A program made the position numbers and the translations under genes. A stretch of DNA of 64,000 nt from Nitrosomonas halophila (GTDB taxonomy: Bacteria > Pseudomonadota > Gammaproteobacteria > Burkholderiales > Nitrosomonadaceae). Below, piece by piece: positions 47,853 to 57,021 of the stretch; position 1 is the first letter of the stretch; the number at the start of each line of letters is the position of its first letter. Under the pieces are notes generated by a model. The model was not told the DNA's origin. It did not search any database and saw nothing but the letters and a program-made list of their open reading frames with translations. The stretch is from positions 1-64,000 of the forward strand of contig NZ_FNOY01000008.1 in the NCBI RefSeq assembly GCF_900107165.1, read 5' to 3'.

Positions 47853-48076
47853 AAATATTCAGGTCACTTAAGGAAATTCAAAGGCGTATCACTGTAGATG
47901 AAGGCAGGATTCGCTGCATCTTTTCCATTGCTAAGTAGATGGATTCTGATTCATTCAGGGAGTTCCTGTTCGGAACTTGATGACATCATCTGCAACCCGC
48001 CTCGGGTTTTAGCGTTCGATCATGGGTTTAAATCGCTCGAGTATGGGTTGACAGATCCTGACAGGAACAGCGAGTA

Positions 48077-48412
48077 TTATTCAGGTTCCTTGATTTCCTG
48101 GTCTTTTAGTCCACCATGATGGTTGCGGCGATCGATATTTTTTTCCTTGTATTTAAGAATCTGGCGATCGAGTTTATCCACCAGGCTATCGATCGAGGCA
48201 TACATGTCGGGACCGTCGGCCTCGACGAAAATATCCTTACCCTTGACATGTATTGTCGCCTCAGCCTTTTGATTGAGTTTCTCTACGGATAGAATAACGC
48301 TGATATCGATGACATGGTCAAAATGGCGCGTAATTTTGTCAATTTTGGAAAGCACATATTCGCGCATTGCCGGAGTAATGTCGACATGATTGCCTGTGAG
48401 ATTTAAATTCAT
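48077..48412 (-). CDS. hpf: Ribosome hibernation-promoting factor, short form
   Basis: 111 residues, the short HPF/YfiA family without the long-HPF C-terminal dimerisation domain. Starts MNLNLTGNHVDITPAMREYV, with ISVILSVEKLNQKAEATIHV and DMYASIDSLVDKLDRQILKY forming the beta-alpha-beta-beta-beta-alpha fold that occupies the A/P sites of 30S. The C-terminus is charged and variable. It is normally directly after rpoN; here a MITE separates the two by about 200 bp. Confidence 0.93.
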   Translation of the reverse strand: MNLNLTGNHVDITPAMREYVLSKIDKITRHFDHVIDISVILSVEKLNQKAEATIHVKGKDIFVEADGPDMYASIDSLVDKLDRQILKYKEKNIDRRNHHGGLKDQEIKEPE

Positions 48413-48450
48413 TCTTTCTCCTTATTTTAGAGGATCGGTTTTAAGATAAC

Positions 48451-48617
48451 CTAGGAGGCTGTCCGAGAACAGACTGATCTACTGCGGACGAGCCTGGCTG
48501 GCCGGATTTTCCGATCCTTTTCGTTGAATAGAACTACTATTCGCCTCAAATGATCGAAAAATCCCGCTCAGTCAGCTTCGCCCTCGCTACGATCGCTATT
48601 CTCGGACAGCCTCCTAG
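48451..48617. mobile_element. 167-bp MITE-like element, copy 2 (CTAG termini)
   Basis: Same length and ends as the copy at 21445-21611, in opposite orientation, with 11 differences counted by hand. CTAG occurs at 48451-48454 and 48614-48617. The rpoN stop TAG (48616-48614 on the minus strand) is within the right CTAG. It carries the same outward-pointing reading frame (ATG at 48550, MIEKSRSVSFALATIAIL...) which here ends in a TGA shortly inside the antisense of rpoN. It interrupts the rpoN-hpf spacer. Confidence 0.9.
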
Positions 48618-50077
48618 AGTGCCTTGCGTAAATTGGTCGGGGGAATATGCATGAACTCCCGATATTTTGCAACCGTGCGGCGGGCGACCACGATGCCCTG
48701 CTGGGCGAGTATCCGCGAGATCTGGCCATCATTGAGCGGTTTTCTCTGATCTTCGTTCTGTATCAATTGTTTAATCAAACCACGTATGGCGATGGCCGAA
48801 CAGGTCTCGCCGGATTCTGTGCTGACATGGCTGCCAAAAAAGTACTTGAGTTCGAAGATACCATGAGGGGTTCGCATGAATTTCTGATTCGTGACACGGG
48901 AAATGGTTGATTCATGTAAACCCAAAGTTTCTGCGATTTCGCGCATGACCAGCGGCCGGATGGCTATTTCACCATGGTCCAGGAAGGCTTGCTGCCGGTT
49001 GACGATTGCCTGGCTGACTCGGAGTATGGTCTCAAGCCGTTGATGGACGTTTCTGATCAGCCAACGTGCCTCTTTCAGCTGGCCCATCAAGGGCTGAGTC
49101 GTTTCATCCCGGTGATGTTTCAGGATGCGCGCATATAAATGGTTGATATGGATGCGCGGGATCGAATCCGGATTGAGCCGCACGGTCCAGTTGTTGTGGA
49201 GCTTGGCTACAATCACATCGGGCGTGATATAGCGCGCCGTGCTTGTATTGAAACTGGCGCCTGGCCTGGGATTCAACCGTGTAATCAGCTGCTGGATCGA
49301 TTGCAGGCAGTTCTCGTCACAGTCCAAAACTTTTTTCAGCTGGCGGAAATTCTTGGCCGCGAGGCTTTCAAGGTGCTCACTGACCAGTTCGAGTGCCTCC
49401 TCGCGGAAAGGCGTATTTTCGGGCAGTGCATGCAGCTGCAGCGTCAGGCATTCTTTGAGGTTGCGCGCGCCCACTCCCGGTGGATCGAGTTGCTGGACAT
49501 ATTCAAGTGCCGCCTGCCAATCCTCAACACCGATTCCCAGTTCAGCCTCAAGCATATGGGTCAGCTCATCCAGATCCTGGGTCAGATAACCCTCTTCATC
49601 CAGGCTATCGATCAATAAACCGGCAATTTTCTTCTTTCGTTCAGACAGCTGACTTAAACTGATTTGCTGCAAAAGGTGTTCACGCAGACTGGTGGGTTTT
49701 GCTGCCAGTTGTGAAAAATCCGAGTCACCTTCTTCATCGTCAGCCATATCGAAACGGGGTTCCTGACTGCCATACATCTGTTCATCAAGCTGATCGATCA
49801 AGGTGTCGGTATTCTCACTCATGGCGGGCGTGTCGGGCGATGCGGCGGAATCGGAGGAAAGCATCGAAGTGAAACTATCCAAAAAATCGCCGGTTTCGAA
49901 CTCGTCACGATCGTTTCCGTCATCGAATTCCAACAGCGGGTTTTCCTGCACGATCTGAGCGATTTCCTGGCTGAGCTCAAGCGTTGACAACTGCAACAAT
50001 CGAATCGACTGCTGCAATTGCGGGGTCAGCGTGAGACCAGTAGACAGTTTGAGCTGAAGAGAAGGCTTCGTATTCAT
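48614..50077 (-). CDS. rpoN: RNA polymerase sigma-54 factor
   Basis: 487 residues. The N-terminal activator-interacting region is glutamine- and leucine-rich (LQLKLSTGLTLTPQLQQSIR, then LLQLSTLELSQEIAQ). An acidic linker follows (about 50-125). The core-binding domain contains LDPPGVGARNLKECLTLQLH. The C-terminal HTH (LGLHESTISRVTNQKF) is followed by the RpoN box VARRTVAKYREFM. The stop codon coincides with the CTAG end of a MITE, and the family end RKAL shows that the C-terminus is intact. It follows lptB by 42 bp in the conserved lptCAB-rpoN order. Confidence 0.96.
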   Translation of the reverse strand: MNTKPSLQLKLSTGLTLTPQLQQSIRLLQLSTLELSQEIAQIVQENPLLEFDDGNDRDEFETGDFLDSFTSMLSSDSAASPDTPAMSENTDTLIDQLDEQMYGSQEPRFDMADDEEGDSDFSQLAAKPTSLREHLLQQISLSQLSERKKKIAGLLIDSLDEEGYLTQDLDELTHMLEAELGIGVEDWQAALEYVQQLDPPGVGARNLKECLTLQLHALPENTPFREEALELVSEHLESLAAKNFRQLKKVLDCDENCLQSIQQLITRLNPRPGASFNTSTARYITPDVIVAKLHNNWTVRLNPDSIPRIHINHLYARILKHHRDETTQPLMGQLKEARWLIRNVHQRLETILRVSQAIVNRQQAFLDHGEIAIRPLVMREIAETLGLHESTISRVTNQKFMRTPHGIFELKYFFGSHVSTESGETCSAIAIRGLIKQLIQNEDQRKPLNDGQISRILAQQGIVVARRTVAKYREFMHIPPTNLRKAL

Positions 50078-50119
50078 GAAAAACAGTCAAGCTCCTGAGT
50101 GTGAAAGTATTTCCACTTG

Positions 50120-50842
50120 TCAAAGCCGGAAATTTTCTCCTAAATAGACTTCCCGGACACGCTCGTCGGCGATGAGTGCATTGGGTTCGCCGCTGGAAAG
50201 TACTGTCCCGTTGCTGATGATATAGGCACGATCGCAAATTCCCAGTGTTTCCCGTACATTATGGTCGGTGATCAAGACACCGATGCCGCGCGTCTTGAGG
50301 AAGCGAATGACCCGCTGAATATCGATGACAGCGATAGGATCCACCCCTGCAAAAGGTTCATCAAGCAGAATAAATCTCGGCTGGGAAGCCAGCGCCCGGG
50401 CTATTTCCACGCGCCGCCGCTCCCCGCCCGATAAACTGATGCCCGTGCTTTCTCGTAAATGACTGATATGCAGATCATGCAACAAATCATCCAGTCGCTG
50501 TTGGATATCTTCTTTTGTCAGGCGTTGTAACTCCAGAACTGCCAGAATATTGTCTTCGACGGAAAGCCGGCGGAAAACAGAAGCTTCCTGGGGGAGATAA
50601 CTCAAACCCAAGTGTGCGCGCTTATGGATCGGCAATAGGCTCAGATTATGCTCGTTTAGGAATATTTCGCCGCCGTTGACCGGCACCAATCCAACCACCA
50701 TGTAAAAACAAGTAGTTTTACCGGCCCCATTGGGGCCGAGTAGGCCGACCACTTCTCCGCTCCGGACGGAGAACGATACATCGATCACCACCTTGCGCGA
50801 TTTGTAGCTTTTTTGCAGATTTTCGGCTCTCAGTTCATTCAT
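50120..50842 (-). CDS. lptB: Lipopolysaccharide export ATPase LptB
   Basis: 240 residues. Motifs: Walker [22 protein letters not shown]-loop [19 protein letters not shown], signature [15 protein letters not shown], Walker [17 protein letters not shown] and H-loop [11 protein letters not shown]. LptB powers LptFG in the inner membrane to move LPS onto the LptC-LptA bridge. It is 38 bp after lptA. Confidence 0.96.
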   Translation of the reverse strand: MNELRAENLQKSYKSRKVVIDVSFSVRSGEVVGLLGPNGAGKTTCFYMVVGLVPVNGGEIFLNEHNLSLLPIHKRAHLGLSYLPQEASVFRRLSVEDNILAVLELQRLTKEDIQQRLDDLLHDLHISHLRESTGISLSGGERRRVEIARALASQPRFILLDEPFAGVDPIAVIDIQRVIRFLKTRGIGVLITDHNVRETLGICDRAYIISNGTVLSSGEPNALIADERVREVYLGENFRL

Positions 50843-50880
50843 GCATCACCCAGTTTGACTTCAATGTGCCTGGAATTGCG

Positions 50881-51432
50881 TCAATTTTGTGATTCCTCGT
50901 CAGCCTGTTTGGTTCTGGGTTGAATGACCGCACGTACTCTGCGATCTGAATCAACCTCGTTATTGGGCTGCAGTTTTCCTTTTACCTGGAAAAAATCCCG
51001 TGCGATATCATACGAGATGTAATCGCCTTCCACTTCATCGCCCCCCCGCTTCAGGCGGGCCTTGCCGAATAATTCTATTTTGTCGGTTTTATCGTCGTAT
51101 TCAACGCGCTTGCTCCAGGCTTCAATATATTCATCCACACCATCGCGTTTCTGCCGGAAACTGACCAAATCACCATAGGCTGTGGCATAGCGATAGCCAA
51201 TTGGATCCTCCTTCATGATGACTTTGTCCGCGCGGATCACCAGCGTGCCTTGCGTCAGCACAACGTTGCCGGTAAAAATACTGGTCCGGAAGTCGCCTTT
51301 GCGTTTGTAGTCCTCAACGGTGGCGTGATCCGCTTCCAAATGAATCGGTTGATCACGATCCGCACGCTCGCCCATGACAGCGGTTGAAAGAGCCATCATA
51401 ACAAAAGCAAGCGAGATAAAAATAAGTTGCAT
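50881..51432 (-). CDS. lptA: Lipopolysaccharide transport periplasmic protein LptA
   Basis: About 183 residues from ATG 51432; the frame opens at 51492 but the signal peptide (MQLIFISLAFVMMALSTAVMG) starts at 51432. The OstA/LptA beta-jellyroll shows QPIHLEADHATVEDYKRKG, TSIFTGNVVLTQGTLVIRAD and KIELFGKARLKRGGDEVEGD. It bridges LptC and LptD across the periplasm. Length and motifs are typical. Confidence 0.93.
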   Translation of the reverse strand: MQLIFISLAFVMMALSTAVMGERADRDQPIHLEADHATVEDYKRKGDFRTSIFTGNVVLTQGTLVIRADKVIMKEDPIGYRYATAYGDLVSFRQKRDGVDEYIEAWSKRVEYDDKTDKIELFGKARLKRGGDEVEGDYISYDIARDFFQVKGKLQPNNEVDSDRRVRAVIQPRTKQADEESQN

Positions 51433-51540
51433 GGCGCGCTGTTCCAGTGAGAGAAATCCGATAAATGTCAGGTATTTCAATTTAACAATCATCGCAGCGA
51501 CTGATTGAACTGTACTCCAGGATCTTGCCGTCGTGCGACG

Positions 51541-52110
51541 TTAGCGTCGAGTACGTTCATCTCTAGCGCTGACCCGTGACAAGAGCTGAATGTCCCCGGT
51601 TTGATTGTTCAATACCATTCCCACAGCGTTGATCGTGCTATTCATTCTGGTCACAACGACGGACTGATCGGTTTTGGCAGTACTCCCGTCCGGAATAAGG
51701 TGTAAAAAAGTAGTCAGCATGGTGACTTTATCTCGATCCGCGTCTTCTCCCCTGATCACCGAGACGTTCCCGCTGAGATAAATATCTTTGCCACCTTCGG
51801 TCAGTTCCGCATGGTCGGCGCTAACTCTGATCATGGGTTGATCGGGTTCGATGCTGGTAAAATTCACCTGCTCCAAGTGAGTAATATCCCCTTGCGGGTA
51901 ATGCGTCAGTGTGTGAGCAGTAAATAGACGATGTGCCGCCAACGTATAATCAACCTGAATCCCATCCAGATTTTCGATGATGTAATCCACGCCCTGCTGC
52001 AACTCGCCATTTTGCTGAACGCCGGGCTGCTGCATCTTGTCCAGCCAGTAGGTCAGCACCACGAGCACGACAAGCCAGGGAGCCAGTCGTGAGACCAATG
52101 GACGAATCAT
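51541..52110 (-). CDS. lptC: LPS export ABC transporter periplasmic protein LptC
   Basis: 189 residues. One N-terminal membrane helix (LAPWLVVLVVLTYWLDKM) and a periplasmic LptC-like jellyroll: DYIIENLDGIQVDYTLAAHR, DHAELTEGGKDIYLSGNVSV and NAVGMVLNNQTGDIQLLSRV. First gene of the lptC-lptA-lptB-rpoN unit. The kdsC and kdsD genes that often precede lptC in other proteobacteria are not here; nadA lies divergently instead. Confidence 0.92.
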   Translation of the reverse strand: MIRPLVSRLAPWLVVLVVLTYWLDKMQQPGVQQNGELQQGVDYIIENLDGIQVDYTLAAHRLFTAHTLTHYPQGDITHLEQVNFTSIEPDQPMIRVSADHAELTEGGKDIYLSGNVSVIRGEDADRDKVTMLTTFLHLIPDGSTAKTDQSVVVTRMNSTINAVGMVLNNQTGDIQLLSRVSARDERTRR

Positions 52111-52415
52111 TTTGCGTTACGTTTACTTTGCAATGGTTTTACCCGTATGGGTTTCAGAACGAAACGGACAGCATACAAAGCACTGTTATGCTTGATTTTT
52201 CAATATTATAACAGAACCAATTTTACTTTATGGTGGGTAACATCAAGGGTTTTTCCCGCGCTGTTTCTTGATTGATAGGCAAAAATAGCTGAATCGCCAG
52301 CGCTTGGCAAATAGCCGGGCTGGGTAATTTAATCTGTTGAATTGCACTTTATGCTTGAATAAGCCTCTCATTATGGTTATGGTCGCGTTTCCCGGTAAAT
52401 GAATTTGGATTAAGC
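52111..52415. other. Divergent promoter region between lptC and nadA
   Basis: 305 bp without a credible gene. It must hold start signals for both divergent units. The only hexamer I would single out is the exact TATAAT on the minus strand reported separately. Confidence 0.45.
52205..52210 (-). promoter_or_regulatory. Candidate -10 element for the lpt operon
   Basis: TATAAT on the minus strand, about 95 bp before the lptC start. No good -35 hexamer lies 16-18 bp upstream, so this is only suggestive. Confidence 0.3.
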
Positions 52416-53516
52416 ATGCAAATGAATGCCATCGATTTTGAAAAATACGAATTGTTGCAAGATGAGGTTTGCGCACAACGAATTGTCGCAGCCAAGCAGA
52501 AGCTCGGCAAACGCACCGTGATACTGGCGCACCATTATCAACGTGCAGATGTCTACCAACATGCGGATCTGACGGGTGATTCGCTCAAGCTCTCCTATCT
52601 GGCCGCTCAAACGGATGCGGATTATTTGGTCTTTTGCGGCGTGCATTTCATGGCCGAGGTGGCAGATATCCTTTCCAGTTCCGAGCAGGTCGTTATATTG
52701 CCTGATCTGTCTGCCGGCTGTTCCATGGCGGATATGGCCAATCTCGCCAAAGTGGAGCGAGCCTGGCGTGAATTGGCTGAAGTAATCGATCCGGATGCAT
52801 TGATCACACCGGTGACCTATATCAATTCCAGCGCCGACTTGAAAGCTTTTTGCGGAGAACATGGCGGTATAGTGTGCACCTCCAGCAATGCTACCAAAAT
52901 TCTGCAATGGTCGTTTGCCCAGCGAGAAAAAGTATTGTTTTTCCCCGATCAGCACTTGGGACGCTGGAGCGGTCATCAAATGGGCCTGTCCTTGGAAGAG
53001 ATGCCGGTTTGGGATTTCGATGAACCGATGGGGGGGTTGACTCCCGAACAAATCGACAAGGCCAAGATATTGTTATGGAAGGGGCATTGCTCGGTCCATC
53101 AAATGTTTCAGCCACAGCATATTTTGCGTTTTCGTAATCAACATCCCGATGGGTTGGTGATTTCCCATCCGGAATGCAGTTTTGAAGTTTGCAAGGCTTC
53201 CGACTTTGTCGGCTCGACCGAATATATCATCAATACCATACGGGAAGCTGAGCCTGGCACGCGTTGGTTGGTCGGAACCGAATTGAACTTGGTTGGGCGC
53301 ATCGCGGAGGAATTCAAGTCGCAAGGAAAAATGATTCAGTTCATGTCACCGATGGTGTGTATGTGTTCAACCATGGCGCGGATTGATCCGCAGCATCTGG
53401 CCTGGTCACTCGAGAATCTTGTCGATGGTCGGGTGGTCAATCAAATCAAGGTACCGGAGCGGGAGGCCAAGCTGGCAAGATTGGCCCTTGAAAAAATGCT
53501 GGCTGTCTCAAAATAG
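52416..53516 (+). CDS. nadA: Quinolinate synthase A
   Basis: 366 residues, the long NadA type. Condenses iminoaspartate and dihydroxyacetone phosphate to quinolinate using a 4Fe-4S cluster. Motifs: TVILAHHYQRADVYQHADLT, LVFCGVHFMAEVADIL, PDLSAGCSMADMANL, ISHPECSFEVCKASDFVGST, GTELNLVGRI and the C-terminal CMCSTMARIDPQHLAWSLEN. Cys residues in the CGVHF, PECSF and CMCST segments are the cluster-ligand candidates. Monocistronic, with nadB/nadC outside the window. Confidence 0.96.
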   Translation: MQMNAIDFEKYELLQDEVCAQRIVAAKQKLGKRTVILAHHYQRADVYQHADLTGDSLKLSYLAAQTDADYLVFCGVHFMAEVADILSSSEQVVILPDLSAGCSMADMANLAKVERAWRELAEVIDPDALITPVTYINSSADLKAFCGEHGGIVCTSSNATKILQWSFAQREKVLFFPDQHLGRWSGHQMGLSLEEMPVWDFDEPMGGLTPEQIDKAKILLWKGHCSVHQMFQPQHILRFRNQHPDGLVISHPECSFEVCKASDFVGSTEYIINTIREAEPGTRWLVGTELNLVGRIAEEFKSQGKMIQFMSPMVCMCSTMARIDPQHLAWSLENLVDGRVVNQIKVPEREAKLARLALEKMLAVSK

Positions 53517-53579
53517 AAAAGAAGTGCAGCCAAGTGTTTTATAACGGCTGGTAATGTCCAGCGATTGGATAGTTGATTT

Positions 53580-54335
53580 ATGCCAGACAAGTCATTGCAC
53601 ATTGCCACTTACAATATCCACAAGGGGTTGTCCTATTTCAACCGCCGTATGATGCTGCACGAGTTACGCGACCGTTTGCGTGATCTCGATGTCGATCTCG
53701 TGTTTTTGCAGGAAGTGGTCGGTGAGCATGTGCGGCATGCCTCCCGCTTCCAGAATTGGCCAGAAACTTCCCAATATGAGTTTCTGGCCGATACAGTATG
53801 GCAGGATTTCGCTTATGGAAAAAATGCCGTGCATGACTACGGTCATCACGGAAATGCCATTCTCAGCCGTTTTCCAATCTTGAGCTGGGAGAATGAAGAT
53901 ATTTCGGCCCACCGTTTTGAAAGCCGCGGCCTCTTGCACTGCGAGATTGAAATTCCGGGCTGGGATGAAACGCTGCACTGCCTGTGCGTCCATTTGGGGT
54001 TATTCAAGCGCGGGCGGAGTGTACAACTTCAGGCTATGGAAAAACGGATTCAGGAGCTGGTGCCGCCCGAGGCACCCTTGGTTGTTGCGGGGGATTTCAA
54101 TGATTGGCGCGGTTTGGCCAATCGGGTTCTGGTCGACCATTTGAAACTGACTGAAGTATTTCAGCATGCGCATGGTAAGACTGCCCGCAGCTATCCTTCC
54201 ATACTGCCCATGCTGCGCCTCGACAGGATCTATGTGCGTGGCTTTCAAATCAAGCATGCGCGCATCCTGCACAACCGTGCCTGGTCGAAAATTTCCGATC
54301 ATGCCGCGCTGGCAGCCAATCTGATTCGTCTATGA
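53580..54335 (+). CDS. Endonuclease/exonuclease/phosphatase family protein (YbhP-like)
   Basis: 251 residues. EEP fold: LHIATYNIHKGLSYFNRRMM, FLQEVVGEH (catalytic Glu), GHHGNAILSRFPI, VVAGDFNDWRG and the C-terminal SDHAALAANL (catalytic Asp-His). No signal peptide is seen. In E. coli and many betaproteobacteria the homologue YbhP is encoded directly before the cardiolipin synthase gene clsB, as here with an ATGA overlap, which suggests a joint role in phospholipid metabolism. The true substrate is unproven. Confidence 0.85.
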   Translation: MPDKSLHIATYNIHKGLSYFNRRMMLHELRDRLRDLDVDLVFLQEVVGEHVRHASRFQNWPETSQYEFLADTVWQDFAYGKNAVHDYGHHGNAILSRFPILSWENEDISAHRFESRGLLHCEIEIPGWDETLHCLCVHLGLFKRGRSVQLQAMEKRIQELVPPEAPLVVAGDFNDWRGLANRVLVDHLKLTEVFQHAHGKTARSYPSILPMLRLDRIYVRGFQIKHARILHNRAWSKISDHAALAANLIRL

Positions 54336-55501
54336 GAGTGCCCGATTTTATCGAGGGTAACCAAATTACATTACTCCATAATGGAGAGGAATATTTTCCA
54401 GCGCTGGAAACTGCTATCGATGCAGCCCAGCTGGAGATATACCTTGAAACCTATATTTTTGAATATGACGCGACTGGCATCCTCATCGCCGCTGCCTTGA
54501 AGCGGGCAGCCCAGCGAGGGGTGGCTGTCCGATTATTGATCGATGGATTCGGCTCCTTCAATTTACCCAGTGCGATGATTCAGGAACTGCTGGCAGTTGG
54601 CGTTCAGGTGCTGATTTACCGGCAGGAATTTTTTTCTTTCCAACTGAAGCGCTACCGCCTGCGTCGCATGCATCGCAAACTGGCGGTTATGGATGCACGG
54701 ATCGCGTTTGTGGGCGGCATCAACATCATCGACGACTATCATGAGCCCGATGCACTGTGGCCGCGCTTTGATTATGCAGTTGAAATCAAGGGGCCGTTGC
54801 TAAGGAAAATTCATGCGGCAGCAAGGCATTTATGGATGCTGGTTGCATGGGCGCACTTCAAAAAACGTTGGGCCGATGATCTTTGCATCGACCAAGATGC
54901 ATTACCGACAGGCAAGCAGCGGGCGGCTTTCGTGATTCGGGACAATCTGCGGAATCGGCGCAGTATTGAGCGCTGTTATCTCAAAGCAATTGCTTCCGCC
55001 CGCCAGGAAATCATCATTGCAAATGCCTATTTCCTGCCCGGCCTCAATTTCCGGCATGCCTTGATCAAAGCCGCTCGGCGGGGTGTTTCGGTCATACTGC
55101 TTTTGCAGGGAAAAATCGAATACCGCTTGCAGTACTATGCCACGCGCGCTTTATATGGCAGTCTGCTGGATGCTGGTATCAGTATTTACGAGTATCAGCA
55201 GGGATATTTACACGCCAAGGTAGCAGTGGTCGATCACATATGGTCCACTGTTGGCTCTTCCAATATCGACCCTTTCAGCTTGCTGCTGGCACGCGAAGCC
55301 AACGTCATCATCAGTGACCGAATATTTGCCACAGAACTGCGCAACAGCCTCCAGCAGGCTTTAGCCACATCCTCTCCGATCTTGCAGCATTTCTGGAACA
55401 GGTACTCCTGGCTCAGGCGGGGCTTGAACTGGGTATGCTACTATTTTGTTCGGGTGCTACAAGGGCTATCGGGCTACAGTCGTGAAGGAAGCCGGATTTA
55501 G
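54332..55501 (+). CDS. clsB: Cardiolipin synthase ClsB-type (phospholipase D family)
   Basis: 389 residues, soluble-looking apart from short hydrophobic segments. Two HKD active sites: HRKLAVMDARIAFVGGIN (about 112) and HAKVAVVDHIWSTVGSSNID (about 295). The N-terminal part IYLETYIFEYDATGILIAAA and LIDGFGSFNLPS fits the ClsB group. It makes cardiolipin from two phospholipids. It overlaps the EEP gene by four bases. The 138-bp gap to pcnB contains a perfect TATAAT at 55606-55611. Confidence 0.9.
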   Translation: MRVPDFIEGNQITLLHNGEEYFPALETAIDAAQLEIYLETYIFEYDATGILIAAALKRAAQRGVAVRLLIDGFGSFNLPSAMIQELLAVGVQVLIYRQEFFSFQLKRYRLRRMHRKLAVMDARIAFVGGINIIDDYHEPDALWPRFDYAVEIKGPLLRKIHAAARHLWMLVAWAHFKKRWADDLCIDQDALPTGKQRAAFVIRDNLRNRRSIERCYLKAIASARQEIIIANAYFLPGLNFRHALIKAARRGVSVILLLQGKIEYRLQYYATRALYGSLLDAGISIYEYQQGYLHAKVAVVDHIWSTVGSSNIDPFSLLLAREANVIISDRIFATELRNSLQQALATSSPILQHFWNRYSWLRRGLNWVCYYFVRVLQGLSGYSREGSRI

Positions 55502-55605
55502 TCAATTGATGCCAAAAACAGCGTTTGCCATCACAATTGCAGCTACTCATTGCCACAATCGGTTTTTTTCAATCCTTTCCTGAAAATCTGATTCGTTACC
55601 GAGTG

Positions 55606-55611
55606 TATAAT
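55606..55611 (+). promoter_or_regulatory. Candidate -10 element for pcnB
   Basis: Exact TATAAT 29 bp before the pcnB ATG, preceded directly by TG. No good -35 hexamer is visible at 16-18 bp, so only the -10 supports it. Confidence 0.35.
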
Positions 55612-55639
55612 CTATCGCTTATTGGTTTGATATTCAGGC

Positions 55640-57010
55640 ATGATCCGTAAATTTCTGCGCCGTATTTTTTCTTCAAATGCCACTACTCCTGTGACCGAAA
55701 AAGGGTGCCGCACAATTTCATGCGAAGAGCATGGCATTACGCGTAGCCGCATCAGTTCGAGCTCATTGAAAGTTGCCTTGACCTTACAGCAGGCGGGCTA
55801 TTCTGCTTATGTCGTGGGCGGCGCCGTTCGTGATTTGCTGCTGGGGCTCAAACCCAAGGATTACGATGTTGCAACCAATGCGACGCCCGAGGAGGTGCGT
55901 GCTGTTTTCAGGCGTTCGCGCATCATAGGGCGGCGCTTTCGTTTGGTGCATGTGATCAGTCATGGTGAGATCGTGGAGGTTTCCACTTTTCGCGGCGGTA
56001 TGCTTGGAGACGCTTCCCGGCCAGATACCGGGCAGGGTTATGCGGACGCTAATGGGCGCCTGCTGCATGACAACATATTCGGCAGTCAGGAAGAAGATGT
56101 CAGGCGGCGCGATTTCACCATCAATGCCTTGTTTTACGACCCTGCGACCGAAGAAATCCTTGACTACCTGGACGGCTTTGAGGATGTACTGTCCAAGCGG
56201 TTGTGCATGATAGGCGAGCCCGAACAGCGTTACCGGGAAGATCCCGTCCGGATGTTGCGGGCGGTTCGTTTGGCGGCCAAGCTCGGCATCCAGATCGAAG
56301 ACAGGACGGCCGCCCCGATCGGGGATTTGGCGCCTTTACTGCAGAATGTGCCGCCGGCCCGTTTATACGATGAAATGTTGAAGCTATTGTTCTCCGGCCA
56401 TGCGCTGGCTGCAGTGGTGGATCTGCGTACCCGGGGTCTGCACCATGGATTGCTGCCGATGCTGGATGTGATCTTGGAGCAACCCCTCGGCGAACGTTTC
56501 ATCACCTTGGCGCTCAGAAATACCGATGAGCGTGTGCAGCAGGGTAAGCCGGTTTCACCCGGCTTTCTCTTCGCGGCGCTGTTGTGGCACGAAGTCCTGG
56601 CGGCCTGGAATGTGCAGCTCAAAACCGGGGAGAGGCCGATTCCGGCGCTCTATAGAGTGATGGGAAACGTATTGGCAACGCAACGCGGCCGACTGGCCAT
56701 CCCGCGCAGGTTTGATGGGGTAATCTTCGATATCTGGTCCATGCAGCCAAGATTCGAGTCCCGTGCAGGACGCAAGCCATTCCGTTTGCTGGAGCATCCA
56801 AATTTCCGGGCAGCCTATGATTTCATGTTGTTGCGTTGCAAGAGCGGTGAAATCGATTCAGAACTGGCGCAGTGGTGGCAGACATTCAAGAACGCGGATC
56901 ACACCATCCGGGAGAGCATGCTGCATCAGGAAGTTTCGCCCAAACGGCGCAGAAGACGGCGCAGCCGCCGCAAGCCGGCCGATCATGAAAAAGCCGAAAC
57001 TGTTCAATAA
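55640..57010 (+). CDS. pcnB: Poly(A) polymerase I
   Basis: 456 residues. The nucleotidyltransferase site is VVGGAVRDLLLGLKPKDYDV (Asp-x-Asp), followed by ATNATPEEVRAVFRRSRIIG, which separates PcnB from CCA-adding enzymes. The RNA-binding helical part has REDPVRMLRAVRLAAKLG. The C-terminal tail is highly basic (KRRRRRRSRRKPADHEK), as in other proteobacterial PcnB proteins. It adds 3' A-tails that promote RNA decay. First gene of a likely pcnB-folK-dNK-panB-panC unit. Confidence 0.94.
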   Translation: MIRKFLRRIFSSNATTPVTEKGCRTISCEEHGITRSRISSSSLKVALTLQQAGYSAYVVGGAVRDLLLGLKPKDYDVATNATPEEVRAVFRRSRIIGRRFRLVHVISHGEIVEVSTFRGGMLGDASRPDTGQGYADANGRLLHDNIFGSQEEDVRRRDFTINALFYDPATEEILDYLDGFEDVLSKRLCMIGEPEQRYREDPVRMLRAVRLAAKLGIQIEDRTAAPIGDLAPLLQNVPPARLYDEMLKLLFSGHALAAVVDLRTRGLHHGLLPMLDVILEQPLGERFITLALRNTDERVQQGKPVSPGFLFAALLWHEVLAAWNVQLKTGERPIPALYRVMGNVLATQRGRLAIPRRFDGVIFDIWSMQPRFESRAGRKPFRLLEHPNFRAAYDFMLLRCKSGEIDSELAQWWQTFKNADHTIRESMLHQEVSPKRRRRRRSRRKPADHEKAETVQ

Positions 57011-57021
57011 TTGTATCAATC

